NCBI RefSeq assembly: GCF_018403685.1
Contig: NZ_BOVK01000016.1
Coordinates: 1-64,000, forward strand
Length of the DNA: 64,000 nucleotides
Reading direction: 5' to 3'
DNA from: Xylanibacillus composti
GTDB taxonomy: Bacteria; Bacillota; Bacilli; Paenibacillales; K13
In this document: positions 37,280 to 47,043 of the stretch, piece by piece
How the letters are laid out: every line of letters starts with the position of its first letter
Numbering within the stretch: the stretch's first letter is position 1
Notes under the pieces: generated by a model
What the model saw: only the letters and a program-made list of their open reading frames with translations
What the model was told of the DNA's origin: nothing
Database searches by the model: none
Position numbers and translations under genes: made by a program

Positions 37280-37307
37280 ATAATATGTACACCGTTTCCC
37301 GGGCAAA
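37280..37307 (-). promoter_or_regulatory. Candidate sigma-A promoter of the rimP-nusA-infB operon
   Basis: Minus strand: -35 TTTGCC (37302-37307), 16-bp spacer, -10 TATTAT (37280-37285). The -35 overlaps the end of the polC terminator T-run, so termination and re-initiation are back to back. Confidence 0.5.
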
Positions 37308-37337
37308 AAGTTAAGAGTGGGTTTCCCCACTCTTAAC
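37305..37337 (-). terminator. Rho-independent terminator of polC
   Basis: Minus strand: perfect 12-bp stem GTTAAGAGTGGG / CCCACTCTTAAC with a GAAA tetraloop, then five T residues. It lies 66 bp after the polC stop. Confidence 0.96.
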
Positions 37338-37403
37338 GGACCGTGACTTATCGGAATGTACCATTTACTAGTATATCATGATTGCGATTATCTTACAAGC
37401 AGG

Positions 37404-40400
37404 TCAGAACAGGGATAATTGGTTCGATTCCGGCAGGCCGCGGAAGCAGCCAAGTCCGGTCAGGATTTCCACGACCGTCTTCGTCGCCTTTGAGCGCTGC
37501 TGGAAGTCCTCAATCGACAGGAACTCCCCGCCTTCGCGAGCGGCCGCAATATTGCGCGCTGCGTTCTCCCCTACCCCTTGAATGGCCGAGAACGGCGGAA
37601 TCAAGGCATCGCCGTCGACCTGGAAGCGAACCGCATCGGAGCGATACAGGTCGATGCCCTTGAACGAAAAGCCGCGGGCCGTCATCTCCAGCCCCATCTC
37701 CAAAATCGAGATCATGCTCTTCTCCTTGGCCGTCGCCTGAAAACCTTTCGCTTCGATTTCCTGCAGCTGCTTCAGAATCGCGTCATAACCGCGGCAGAAC
37801 AGGTCCACATCGAAGTCCTCCGCCCGAACGGAGAAGTACGTCGCATAGTAGGCAATCGGATAATACAATTTGAAATAGGCGGTCCGCACCGCAGAGATTA
37901 CATAAGCGGAAGCATGTGCCTTCGGGAACATGTATTCGATGCGCAGGCAAGAGTCGATATACCACTTCGGCACCTTATGCTCCTTCATGATCTCAATCCA
38001 TTCGTCCTTCAAGCCCTTGCCCTTGCGCACACTCTCCGTAATTTGGAAGGCTAGTCCCGCTTCAAGCCCCGCTTTGTATATCAGATACAGCATAATGTCG
38101 TCCCGGCAGCCGATAACGGTCTTGATCGTGCAGGTGCCGTTCTTGATCAGCTCCTGCGCGTTGCCAAGCCAGACGCCCGTCCCGTGCGAGAGACCGGAGA
38201 TTTGCAGCAAGTCGGCGAACGTCGAAGGCTGCGTCTCCTCCAGCATCTGGCGCACGAACTTCGTCCCCATCTCGGGAATGCCGTAAGTTGCGACCGGCGT
38301 GCGAATTTGTTCCGGCGTAACCCCAAGGGCATCGGTCGAGTTGAACAAGCTCATCACCTTGGGATCGTTCATCGGGATCGTCGTCGGATCGACTCCGGTC
38401 AAGTCCTGGAGCATCCGCATCATGGTCGGGTCATCGTGCCCAAGAATATCGAGCTTCAACAGATTGGCGTCGAAGGCGTGATAATCGAAGTGCGTCGTCT
38501 TCCAATCCGCGCTCGTATCGTCCGCCGGATACTGCACAGGCGTAATATCCTCCACCTCAATATAATCCGGGACTACGACGATGCCGCCGGGATGCTGGCC
38601 GGTGCTGCGCTTGACGCCGGTGCATCCCCCTGCCAGTCGCAGCACCTCGGCCGTACGCCACGATTGCCCCTTGTCCTCTTCATACTTTTTCACGTACCCG
38701 TAAGCCGTTTTTTCGGCAACTGTTCCGATCGTACCGGCACGGAACACGTTCTTCTCGCCGAAGAGCACCTTCGTATAGTTATGCGCATGCGGCTGGTATT
38801 CGCCGGAAAAGTTCAAGTCAATATCCGGCACCTTGTCCCCCTTGAAGCCAAGGAACGTCTCGAACGGGATGTCCTGGCCGTCGCCCCTCATCTCAGCGCC
38901 GCATTTCGGGCATTCCTTGTTCGGCAGGTCGAAGCCGCTCGGGATGCTGCCGTCGGTGAACCACTCGGAATGCTGGCAGGAGCGGCACAAGTAATGAGGC
39001 GGCAGCGGGTTGACCTCGGAGATGCCCAGCATCATCGCAACAACGGATGAACCGACGGAGCCCCGCGATCCAACCAGATAACCGTCCTCGTTCGATTTTT
39101 TGACCAGCCGCTGGGAAATCAGATACAGCGCGGCAAAGCCGGCTTTCGTAATCGGCACCAGCTCGCGCTCCAATCGATCGGTGACCACCTCCGGTATCGG
39201 GTCGCCATACAGCTCGCGCGCTGTGCGGTAGCAAGTCTCGCGCATCTCCTCATCCGCTCCCTCGATCACCGGGAAGAACGGCGTGCTCGGGAACATTTCG
39301 ATCACTTCAATCTGATCGGCGAACGCGTTCGTATTCCGTACGACAACTTCGTATGCTTTGTCCTCGCCCAGATGGCGGAATTCATGCAGCATCTCTTGTG
39401 TCGTGCGGAAATGCACATCCGGCTTCTGGATATCCTTCAGCGGGCTGAAGCCGGTAATGCCGTGTATCGTAATGTCGCGGCATATCTTGTCGCGCGGATG
39501 CAAGTAATGGACATTGCCTGTCGCCACAACGGGCTTGCCCAGCCGCTCTCCGATCGCGCACACTTTGCGATTGGCTTCTTCCAGATGCGCCATGCTGCCG
39601 ACAAGGCCTTTTTCTACCAGATGCGCATTGTTGCCCGCAGGCTGAATTTCCAGCACATCGTAGAATTGCGCGATTTCTTCTGCTTCTTCCTCGGATTTGT
39701 TCAGCACTGTCTCGAAAAATTCGCCCTTCTCGCACCCGGAAGCGATCAGCAAGCCGTCTCGCAGCTCTACCAGCTTGCTCTTCGGTATGCAGGGCACCCT
39801 GTGAAAGTATTCAGTATGCGACAGCGACACAAGCTTGAACAAATTTTTCTTGCCTGTTTGATTGGACGCATAGATCGTGCAGTGGAACGGACGGGTGTTG
39901 CGCCAATTCCGTCCGACCCGGTCGTTCAGGCGGGCGAGATCGGCAAAGCCTTCCTCGGCGGCGTCCTTGAGCATCTGCACGAGGATCAGTCCAAGCGCAA
40001 CCGAATCGTCTACCGCACGGTGGTGATTCTCCAGATTCACCTTGCACTTGTCCGCCAGCGTATTCAATCGGTGATTTTTCAAGGTCGGATACAGCATCCG
40101 CGCCAGCTCCAGCGTATCCAGCACGGGATTCTCCAGCAGCGGCATGCCGAGCCGCTTCAAATTTTCCTGAATAAAGCCCATATCGAAATTGGCGTTGTGG
40201 GCTACCAGCACCGCATCGCCGCAAAAGGCGACGAACTTTTCCATCACCGGCTTCAATTCAGGCGCGTCCCGCACCATATCATCGGTAATATTGGTCAACT
40301 GCGAGATATGATAAGGGATGCTCTCATGCGGATTGACGAACGACTCGAACCGCTCGATCTCCTGGCCCCCCTGCATCTTTACGCCGGCCACCTCGATAAT

Positions 40401-41705
40401 CTTGTTCGCCGTAACCGAGAGCCCTGTCGTCTCAATATCGAAGACAACATATACGGCTTCCTCCAGCGATTGCGGACGAGGCCGGGTTACAATCGGCACG
40501 GCGTCATTCACGACGTTCGCCTCGACGCCATATATCACTTTGATGTCATGCTTTTTTTGAGCTTTGTACGCTTCCGGGAACGACTGCACGCCGCCGTGAT
40601 CGGTCACGGCAATCGCCTTGTGTCCCCATTTCTTCGCCTGCTTAACGTACTCGCCGATCGGCGTAATGGCATCCATCGTGCTCATGTTCGTATGCAGATG
40701 CAGCTCGACGCGCTTTTCTTCTGCCTCATCTTTCCGTTCCGGCGGCGCCATCATCTCTTGCAGATCATTCGGGATCATGCCGAGCTCCGGCGGATTCTGG
40801 AAGCGGTCGTACTCCACCTTCCCCTTCGCCTTCACCCACATGCCGTTCGCCAGCTTGGACAGCACCTTCACATCTTCCTTGCTCTTGGCGAACACCTTGC
40901 AAGCGAGCGAATCCGTGAAATCGGTCAAGTAAAAGGTAAACAGCGTGCTGCCATTCCGCAATTCCTTGCGGTCCAGCTGGAAGACAGTTCCCTGAATCAC
41001 TGCCTTCTTCTCCTCGTCGCGGATTTGGGCAATCGGCACGGCAGGGTCTTTGATCTCATAGCCGAAGGAGAGCTTGGCGTCCGGATCACCCGAATCTTCC
41101 GGCTCGGGCTCGGTTGCCACGAGCGCTTGTTCGACGTAGGCCCGGTCCTCTTCCACGATTTTCTGCGCATGCTTGTCGAACTCTTCTCGACCGGCATCAT
41201 TCAGCTCGAAGACGACCGTTACTTTGCGGCCGAAATATTGGGCAAAGTACTGTTTCACCAAGATGTCTACCTGCTTTTTTCTAGCCATCTCAATGCCAGT
41301 CTCGTTCAGCATCTGCAGATGAATGACTGCGCCTTTCACTTCCAGCTTGGCCTTCGTCATCCAGCCGTTGACACTGACTACTTCACGCTGCAGCCACTGA
41401 AGAAACATCGGCCAGTACTCTTCTATCAAGGTGCGGTCATCGACGTGCGCAGCAAAAGCGATTTGCCAATCTACCGCAGCAACCGGCGAAAAACGATCCT
41501 TCAGCCTCTGGTCGAATTCCATCAGCACATCGGCGGGTATAAGACCCGGAAGTTGGAATATAAACGTCCAGGATCGATTTTTCCGGCTGACCTCGACGCG
41601 TTCCAGACGGGCTTCCTGGAAGTAGCTCATCTTCATCTCAGCCGACAGCTGCACTTGATCGAGCAATTGCTCGAACCGTTCGCGCTTTCCGGATGATCGG
41701 TCCAT
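37404..41705 (-). CDS. polC: PolC-type DNA polymerase III alpha subunit
   Basis: Replicative polymerase of Gram-positives, 1433 residues. Order of parts: N-terminal domain (1-220), OB fold (about 235-315), PHP part one (HLHTN with H336 and H338; TDHGG with D369), inserted 3'-5' exonuclease (FDIETTG with D423 and E425), PHP part two, then the polymerase core. The Gram-positive zinc finger is CRSCQHSEWF...CPKCGAEM. Start: the ATG at 41705 has GGGGGA upstream and matches family length. The frame stays open 99 codons further, but those codons run through intergenic repeats and are not counted. It has its own terminator. Confidence 0.97.
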   Translation of the reverse strand: MDRSSGKRERFEQLLDQVQLSAEMKMSYFQEARLERVEVSRKNRSWTFIFQLPGLIPADVLMEFDQRLKDRFSPVAAVDWQIAFAAHVDDRTLIEEYWPMFLQWLQREVVSVNGWMTKAKLEVKGAVIHLQMLNETGIEMARKKQVDILVKQYFAQYFGRKVTVVFELNDAGREEFDKHAQKIVEEDRAYVEQALVATEPEPEDSGDPDAKLSFGYEIKDPAVPIAQIRDEEKKAVIQGTVFQLDRKELRNGSTLFTFYLTDFTDSLACKVFAKSKEDVKVLSKLANGMWVKAKGKVEYDRFQNPPELGMIPNDLQEMMAPPERKDEAEEKRVELHLHTNMSTMDAITPIGEYVKQAKKWGHKAIAVTDHGGVQSFPEAYKAQKKHDIKVIYGVEANVVNDAVPIVTRPRPQSLEEAVYVVFDIETTGLSVTANKIIEVAGVKMQGGQEIERFESFVNPHESIPYHISQLTNITDDMVRDAPELKPVMEKFVAFCGDAVLVAHNANFDMGFIQENLKRLGMPLLENPVLDTLELARMLYPTLKNHRLNTLADKCKVNLENHHRAVDDSVALGLILVQMLKDAAEEGFADLARLNDRVGRNWRNTRPFHCTIYASNQTGKKNLFKLVSLSHTEYFHRVPCIPKSKLVELRDGLLIASGCEKGEFFETVLNKSEEEAEEIAQFYDVLEIQPAGNNAHLVEKGLVGSMAHLEEANRKVCAIGERLGKPVVATGNVHYLHPRDKICRDITIHGITGFSPLKDIQKPDVHFRTTQEMLHEFRHLGEDKAYEVVVRNTNAFADQIEVIEMFPSTPFFPVIEGADEEMRETCYRTARELYGDPIPEVVTDRLERELVPITKAGFAALYLISQRLVKKSNEDGYLVGSRGSVGSSVVAMMLGISEVNPLPPHYLCRSCQHSEWFTDGSIPSGFDLPNKECPKCGAEMRGDGQDIPFETFLGFKGDKVPDIDLNFSGEYQPHAHNYTKVLFGEKNVFRAGTIGTVAEKTAYGYVKKYEEDKGQSWRTAEVLRLAGGCTGVKRSTGQHPGGIVVVPDYIEVEDITPVQYPADDTSADWKTTHFDYHAFDANLLKLDILGHDDPTMMRMLQDLTGVDPTTIPMNDPKVMSLFNSTDALGVTPEQIRTPVATYGIPEMGTKFVRQMLEETQPSTFADLLQISGLSHGTGVWLGNAQELIKNGTCTIKTVIGCRDDIMLYLIYKAGLEAGLAFQITESVRKGKGLKDEWIEIMKEHKVPKWYIDSCLRIEYMFPKAHASAYVISAVRTAYFKLYYPIAYYATYFSVRAEDFDVDLFCRGYDAILKQLQEIEAKGFQATAKEKSMISILEMGLEMTARGFSFKGIDLYRSDAVRFQVDGDALIPPFSAIQGVGENAARNIAAAREGGEFLSIEDFQQRSKATKTVVEILTGLGCFRGLPESNQLSLF

Positions 41706-41764
41706 AGCAAAGTCCCCCAAACTGTTGGATTCTCTTTGTCCTCTCCCAAGGACCGAAATAGCAA

Positions 41765-41802
41765 GGGCGAACCGCACTCGTGCTTGCACACGGGGTTCGC
41801 CC
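41765..41802. other. Hairpin upstream of polC
   Basis: GGGCGAACC (41765-41773) and GGTTCGCCC (41794-41802) form a perfect 9-bp inverted repeat, 60 bp upstream of the polC start. No T-run follows on the minus strand. It may be part of the polC leader or another fragment of the repeat-rich gap. Confidence 0.6.
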
Positions 41803-41816
41803 CTAACGTTTCCTTC

Positions 41817-42134
41817 GGCCCCCGCGAAAGAATCGGATGATAGAGCCGGAACAATTGAAAGTAAGGCGAGGCAGCCATTGGCAGCCGTGTGAAATGTTCT
41901 TCCGATCGCAGTTGTTTCCAGATTTCCTAGATGAATCATATGGGTTGAAATCCGGAAACATGGTCTTTTCGGGCCCCGCGAAAGTACCTGCATCCGCTTC
42001 AAAGATGCGCATCACTTTCGTGGGTATTCTGACGCTCCGCTTCCCCAGAATCATTTCACACTCTTGCCTATGCCTCACATACTATTCGTTCCACCAATAT
42101 CGTTCCGAAGCTATTCTTACTTTCGTGGGTTACA
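41817..42134. repeat. Dispersed relative of the 64-bp hairpin repeat, with fragments
   Basis: The best copy is 41971-42025. It begins GGGCCCCGCGAAAGTA and ends CACTTTCGTGGGT, 55 bp, against 56 bp for the matching part of the array at 10905-11089 read in reverse. TGGGTTGAAATCCGG (41941-41955) precedes it, as TGGGTTCAAATCCGG does in the array. Fragments lie at 41817-41837 (GGCCCCCGCGAAAGAATCGG plus A) and 42119-42134 (ACTTTCGTGGGTTACA). The 458-bp polC-proS gap otherwise holds no gene. Confidence 0.82.
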
Positions 42135-42163
42135 TACTTCTATATAAATCGACATTCTCCTGC

Positions 42164-43612
42164 TTAATAAGCGCGAGCGAATACGACCGTATGCTTCGCA
42201 TTCTCTTCGCAAACGAGGCACTGACTCTTATGCTCGCTTACTTCAAACGGGATGTTGCGGCTCGTTGCCCCAGTCTCTTCCTTCACCGTATGCTCGCAGG
42301 CATCCGAACCGCACCAGCCAGCCAGCACGAATCCGCGCTTTTGTTCCATCATGCCGCGCATCTCGTCCAAAGTGTCCACCGACTTGAAGTTGTCCTGCAT
42401 GAAGGACTTGGCATCTTCGTACATCTGCTTCTGGATGTCGTCCAGCATCGTCCGGACTTCCTCGATCAGCCTGTCCTGCTGGACAATCCGCTTCTCACCG
42501 GAATGGCGGGAGACTAGCACAACTTGTCCGTTCTCCATGTCGCGCGGACCGATTTCCAGACGAAGCGGCACACCGCGCATTTCATACTCATTGAATTTCC
42601 AACCCGGACTTTGATCCGTACGGTCGTCTATCCGCACCCGAATGCCTGCTGCCTTCAACTCGGCATACAGCTCGTCCGCTTTGGCCACAACCTGTTCTCT
42701 TGTTTTCGCCGGGCCAATCGGAATCATGATCAGTTGGGTCGGCGCCACCTTCGGCGGCAGATTCAAGCCCCGGTCATCGCCATGCACCATAATGAGCGCC
42801 CCGATCAGCCGGGTGCTGACGCCCCATGACGTTGTATGGGCGAACTGCAGCTGGTTGTCGCGGTCCAGAAACTTGATGTCGAACGCTTCTGCAAAGTTCG
42901 TGCCCATATAATGCGAGGTGCCTGCCTGCACAGCGCGGCCATCCTTCATCATCGCCTCGATTGAATACGTATCGCGGGCGCCGGCAAACTTCTCGGAAGG
43001 CGTCTTCTGGCCGACGATAACTGGAATGCTCAGGAAATCCTCGACGAACGCCCGGTAGATGTCCAGCATGCGCATTGTCTCTTCCCGCGCTTCTTCTTCC
43101 GTCTCGTGAGCGGTATGGCCTTCCTGCCAGAGAAACTCGCTCGTGCGCAGGAAAGGCAGCGTACGTTTCTCCCAACGGACCACGTTCGCCCACTGGTTGA
43201 CCAGCAGCGGCAGATCCCTATACGACTGAATCCACTTGGCATACATATGACCGATCATTGTCTCGGACGTCGGACGAATCGCCAGCCGCTCTTCCAGCTT
43301 TTCGCCGGCCGCCTCCGTTACCCAGGGAAGCTCTGGATTAAAGCCTTCGACGTGCTCCTTCTCCTTCTGGAAGAAGCTTTCCGGTATGAACAGCGGAAAA
43401 TAGGCATTGCGATGGCCGGTTTCCTTGAACTTCGCATCCAGCTCGCGCTGCATCAGCTCCCAGATCTCATAGCCTTCAGGCTTGAATACGATACAGCCGC
43501 GCACTGGCGAGTAATCCATCAGATCGGCCTTCTTGATCACATCTATGTACCAGCGGGAGAAGTCCTCTCCCTGCGGCGTAATCTCCTTGACGAATTGCTT
43601 ATCCTTCGACAT
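42164..43612 (-). CDS. proS: Prolyl-tRNA synthetase, archaeal/eukaryotic type (ProS type 3)
   Basis: Class II synthetase of 482 residues that charges tRNA-Pro. The length, absence of a bacterial editing insertion between motifs 2 and 3, and a C-terminal zinc-binding-like domain (CGSDACEH ... CLVCEENAKHT) ending in FARAY mark it as the archaeal/eukaryote-type, not the roughly 565-residue bacterial type of B. subtilis. Motif 2 is in KRTLPFLRTSEFLWQEGHTAH (seen as FLRTSEFLWQEGHTAH); TSHYMGTNFA and GDDRGLNLPP are also type-specific. It occupies the normal proS place between rseP and polC. Confidence 0.95.
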   Translation of the reverse strand: MSKDKQFVKEITPQGEDFSRWYIDVIKKADLMDYSPVRGCIVFKPEGYEIWELMQRELDAKFKETGHRNAYFPLFIPESFFQKEKEHVEGFNPELPWVTEAAGEKLEERLAIRPTSETMIGHMYAKWIQSYRDLPLLVNQWANVVRWEKRTLPFLRTSEFLWQEGHTAHETEEEAREETMRMLDIYRAFVEDFLSIPVIVGQKTPSEKFAGARDTYSIEAMMKDGRAVQAGTSHYMGTNFAEAFDIKFLDRDNQLQFAHTTSWGVSTRLIGALIMVHGDDRGLNLPPKVAPTQLIMIPIGPAKTREQVVAKADELYAELKAAGIRVRIDDRTDQSPGWKFNEYEMRGVPLRLEIGPRDMENGQVVLVSRHSGEKRIVQQDRLIEEVRTMLDDIQKQMYEDAKSFMQDNFKSVDTLDEMRGMMEQKRGFVLAGWCGSDACEHTVKEETGATSRNIPFEVSEHKSQCLVCEENAKHTVVFARAY

Positions 43613-43676
43613 AACCTATCTCCTCCAAAGCATCGGCAGCGCTCCGCTAGCGCAACAAGCCCGATGCAAACGGTGA

Positions 43677-44948
43677 TTAACTGCGGAACAACCGCAAAAT
43701 ATCGTTATACGTGACCGCGATCATCAGCAGCATAAGCAAAGCGAAACCGATGAAGTGCACCATGCTTTCGCGATTCGGGTCGACCGGCCTGCCCCTGACC
43801 GCCTCCAGCCCGAGAAACAGCAGCCGGCTGCCGTCCAGCGCAGGAAAAGGAAGCAGATTGAAAATCCCCAAATATAAGCTGAGCATGCCGGCCCAGAATA
43901 CGTAGACGTCCATGCCTCTGCTGACCGCATCGCCCGTTACTTCCGTAATGCGCACAGGCCCGCCGAGGTCATCCAGCTTCAATTGCAGCGTGACGAGCTG
44001 CTTCAGCCCATCGAATATGACAACGGTCGAATCCTTCATAATGACAGCTGAGCGCTCCAGCGCTTCCCATACGTTCGGCGTTCGGGTCGGTACATTCGAG
44101 CCAATGCCGATGCCAACCTTGCCCACGCCGCCTTCATTGGCGGGTGTCACCTGCAGCGTCACGCTCTCCCCGTCACGCGAGACCGTCCATTCCATCGTCT
44201 GCTCGGGATTTTGCTCGATCAGATTGATCAGCCGTTCCCGGTCGATGCCGATTTCTTCGCCATTGACGCTTACAATAACATCTCCTTGGACGAGTCCCCC
44301 GCGATCCGCAGGCGAATTTTGCTCCACGCTCATAACTTCCGTTGTGGTGGGTTCCCCGTTCGGAATGCCTGTCATATAAACGACGGTGAGAAAGAGGATG
44401 AACGCAAGCACAAAGTTCATCATCGGTCCGGCGAAGATCGCCATCGAGCGCTGACCGACGGTTTTTCCGCCGAATTGGCGATCAAGCGGCGCAATCTGCA
44501 TGTCCATGCCCTTCGAGACAATCGAGGCCTGCTCATGCACCGGCCATATCTGGCGCTCGCCGTCAACCTCCCATTCCATAACCAGCTCTTTCTCCAGGTC
44601 GATTCGCTCGACCGTACCGACCAGACAATCCGCCCTTCCTTCCACGCCGTCCGTATAGAAGCGGGTTACCTTTCCGTCTTCAATGCGGACAGCCACTCTA
44701 TGTCCCGGATTAATCTGCACAATTTCCGGATCTTCGCCTGCCATGCGAACAAAGCCGCCAATCGGCAGCAAGCGCAGCGTATACCGGGTTTCCTTGCGCT
44801 TGTAGCTGAACACCTTCGGACCGAAGCCAATCGCAAATTCCCGAACCAGAATGCCCGCCCGCTTGGCAAAGTAGAAATGCCCGAATTCGTGGATGCCGAC
44901 GAGCAGGAAAAACATCACCACAGTCAACAAAATGCCTTCAGCCGTCAA
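43677..44948 (-). CDS. rseP: RseP/RasP, site-2 zinc metalloprotease
   Basis: Intramembrane protease (423 residues) that cleaves anti-sigma factors such as RsiW in B. subtilis. The first membrane helix carries HEFGH (20-24). A PDZ domain lies in the middle (about 195-280, QGDVIVSVNGEEI). The second active-site motif is LLPFPALDGSR near the C-terminus, with final helices at about 355-415. The start is taken as TTG at 44948 with AAAGGAAG 9 nt upstream. The frame is open seven codons earlier, also at a TTG without a site. Between dxr and proS, as in Bacillus. Confidence 0.94.
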   Translation of the reverse strand: MTAEGILLTVVMFFLLVGIHEFGHFYFAKRAGILVREFAIGFGPKVFSYKRKETRYTLRLLPIGGFVRMAGEDPEIVQINPGHRVAVRIEDGKVTRFYTDGVEGRADCLVGTVERIDLEKELVMEWEVDGERQIWPVHEQASIVSKGMDMQIAPLDRQFGGKTVGQRSMAIFAGPMMNFVLAFILFLTVVYMTGIPNGEPTTTEVMSVEQNSPADRGGLVQGDVIVSVNGEEIGIDRERLINLIEQNPEQTMEWTVSRDGESVTLQVTPANEGGVGKVGIGIGSNVPTRTPNVWEALERSAVIMKDSTVVIFDGLKQLVTLQLKLDDLGGPVRITEVTGDAVSRGMDVYVFWAGMLSLYLGIFNLLPFPALDGSRLLFLGLEAVRGRPVDPNRESMVHFIGFALLMLLMIAVTYNDILRLFRS

Positions 44949-45041
44949 GCTGTCACTTCCTTTGCGCAAAAAATCGATGATAATAGCTTAACATGGACCC
45001 CTACTATTATACAAGCAAACCGGCTTGTTCATGAGTGAATG

Positions 45042-46187
45042 TCAAAAAGAGACGGCTTCCGCCTGCCTTCTCGCCCAGGCATCAATTTCCAGTATCGCTT
45101 CCAGCCCGGGTTCAGCTTGCGGCTGATGCTTCGCCAGCACTTGTTCGATAATGGTTTCAATGTGCAAAAACTCGATTTCTCCGCGCAAAAACCGCGCCAC
45201 CGCCGCTTCGTTCGCGGCATTGAACACAGTCGGCATGCTGCCGCCCGCACGTCCGCTCTCATAGGCCATCCGCAGACAAGGGAAGCGGGCGAAGTCCATC
45301 TCTTTGAACTGAAGCTTGCCCAGTGCGGCCAAGTCCAATTGCTCCGCGGCCAGCGGCAAGCGGTCCGGATAACTGAGCGCATATTGGATCGGCACACGCA
45401 TATCCGGCAAGCCAAGCTGCGCAATGACACTCGTATCCGCAAATTGCACGAAGGAGTGTATGATGCTCTCCGGATGAATCAATACCTTGATTTGCTCGTA
45501 AGGCATCTGAAACAACCAATGGGCCTCGATGACTTCAAGCCCCTTATTGACCATAGTCGCAGAATCGATCGTAATTTTCGCCCCCATTGACCAATTCGGA
45601 TGATTCAGCGCTTCCTCTACCGTGACACCCTTCAGCTCATCCCTCGTACGGTCACGGAAGGAGCCGCCGGAAGCTGTCAGCGTAATCGCCGCAACGCTGC
45701 TGCGCGCTTCCCCTTGCAAGCATTGATAGATGGCCGAGTGCTCGCTATCGATTGGCAGCATCGTCACGCCGCAAGCGCGCAGCCTTTCGGTTACGATATG
45801 GCCTGCCGTTACCAGCGTTTCCTTGTTGGCCAGGCCAATGGTGCGGCCAGCCTCGATAGCGGCCAGCGTCGGCTTCAAGCCGATGCTGCCTACCATGGCG
45901 CTTACGACATAGTCGGCATCTCCTCCTGCCGCTGCTTCCAACAGCGCCTCTTCCCCATAGGAAACCTGCACAGGCTGACGCACTTCAGAGCGCAGCCGGT
46001 CTGCGGCGGCCTTATCCGCGACAACTACCCGCTTGGGACAGAACTCCTCTATCTGCTCCGCCAACCGTTCTGTATTGTGTCCGGCTGCAAGCGCCTCAAT
46101 CTGGAAGAGCTCGGGATGCTGACGCACCACATCCAGTGTCTGGGTCCCGATGGAACCGGTAGATCCAAGTATAACTAGACGACTCAT
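45042..46187 (-). CDS. dxr: Dxr (IspC), 1-deoxy-D-xylulose 5-phosphate reductoisomerase
   Basis: Second enzyme of the MEP isoprenoid pathway, NADPH-dependent, 381 residues. The NADPH motif is [12 protein letters not shown] (7-18). Metal and substrate residues are in [11 protein letters not shown] and in [32 protein letters not shown] (seen as [10 protein letters not shown] and [16 protein letters not shown]) is the family signature. It lies in uppS-cdsA-dxr-rseP, so isoprenoid supply, undecaprenyl phosphate and phospholipid precursor genes are grouped. Confidence 0.97.
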   Translation of the reverse strand: MSRLVILGSTGSIGTQTLDVVRQHPELFQIEALAAGHNTERLAEQIEEFCPKRVVVADKAAADRLRSEVRQPVQVSYGEEALLEAAAGGDADYVVSAMVGSIGLKPTLAAIEAGRTIGLANKETLVTAGHIVTERLRACGVTMLPIDSEHSAIYQCLQGEARSSVAAITLTASGGSFRDRTRDELKGVTVEEALNHPNWSMGAKITIDSATMVNKGLEVIEAHWLFQMPYEQIKVLIHPESIIHSFVQFADTSVIAQLGLPDMRVPIQYALSYPDRLPLAAEQLDLAALGKLQFKEMDFARFPCLRMAYESGRAGGSMPTVFNAANEAAVARFLRGEIEFLHIETIIEQVLAKHQPQAEPGLEAILEIDAWARRQAEAVSF

Positions 46188-46221
46188 GCTGCATGCTCTC
46201 TCCTTCCTTCATCTGCTGCGG

Positions 46222-47016
46222 CTATACGGCGGGAAGGATTTGCAGCACATGGACAATTGGGAACACAAGCAGCCAGCTGTCCACGCGATCCAGCACCCCG
46301 CCATGCCCCGGCAGCAGCGTGCCGGAGTCCTTCACATCACGCACCCGTTTCAGGGCGGATTCGATTAAATCTCCGCTCTGCCCTGCTATCGCAGCTGCCA
46401 AGCCAAGCAGCAGCGCTGTACTCGGCGCAAGATCATCCGGTCTCGCCAGCGACCAGCAAACAGCGAACACTATCGCCATCGCCATGCCGCCAATGGCTCC
46501 TTCTATCGTCTTGTTCGGGCTGATGGACGGCCACAATTTCGTACGGCCGAAGGCGCGTCCAGCGAAATAAGCGCCAATGTCAGACAGCCATACGCATCCA
46601 AAGACGAGAATCGTCAACGCCAATCCATATTCCAATCGGGTCACCATCATATAATGAAATCCGAAGCCTATGTACAACACGCCAAGGAATCCCAAGGCGG
46701 CGTGATCAATCGTTTCGCGATTTTTCGTTGCAACGGTAATGAACAGCATAACCGCAAGCAGAATCCATACGACCGCAATCCAGTCATAGCTCGGCAGAAA
46801 GGCAAACGGAAACCCTTGCAGGATAATGACCGACATGCCGACAAAGCCTGTAATTGCGGTAGGACCGAAGCGACGAATGCGATTGATTGTCAAAAATTCA
46901 TAATACCCGATCAAGGAGAGCCCAGCCATTAACAGGGCAAACCACAGGTTTCCCAACACTAGCACGGCCAGGAAGCCGACAGCTGCCGGTATTCCCGTAA
47001 CAAATCGCTGTTTCAT
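46222..47016 (-). CDS. cdsA: CdsA, phosphatidate cytidylyltransferase
   Basis: Multi-pass membrane enzyme (264 residues) that makes CDP-diacylglycerol, the substrate of PgsA. About eight hydrophobic segments are seen. The CdsA signature is complete: SDIGAYFAGRAFGRTK followed by SISPNKTIEGAIGG. Start: the ATG at 47016 has GGGGG 7 nt upstream; an ATG two codons earlier touches that site and is less likely. It follows uppS by 27 bp. Confidence 0.95.
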   Translation of the reverse strand: MKQRFVTGIPAAVGFLAVLVLGNLWFALLMAGLSLIGYYEFLTINRIRRFGPTAITGFVGMSVIILQGFPFAFLPSYDWIAVVWILLAVMLFITVATKNRETIDHAALGFLGVLYIGFGFHYMMVTRLEYGLALTILVFGCVWLSDIGAYFAGRAFGRTKLWPSISPNKTIEGAIGGMAMAIVFAVCWSLARPDDLAPSTALLLGLAAAIAGQSGDLIESALKRVRDVKDSGTLLPGHGGVLDRVDSWLLVFPIVHVLQILPAV

Positions 47017-47043
47017 GACCATTCCCCCTGTCTCCGGCTGACT

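Noticed and set aside
41706-42002. 99-codon N-terminal extension of polC
   Set aside because: The extension runs through the intergenic repeats. The ATG at 41705 has a Shine-Dalgarno and gives the family length and N-terminus.
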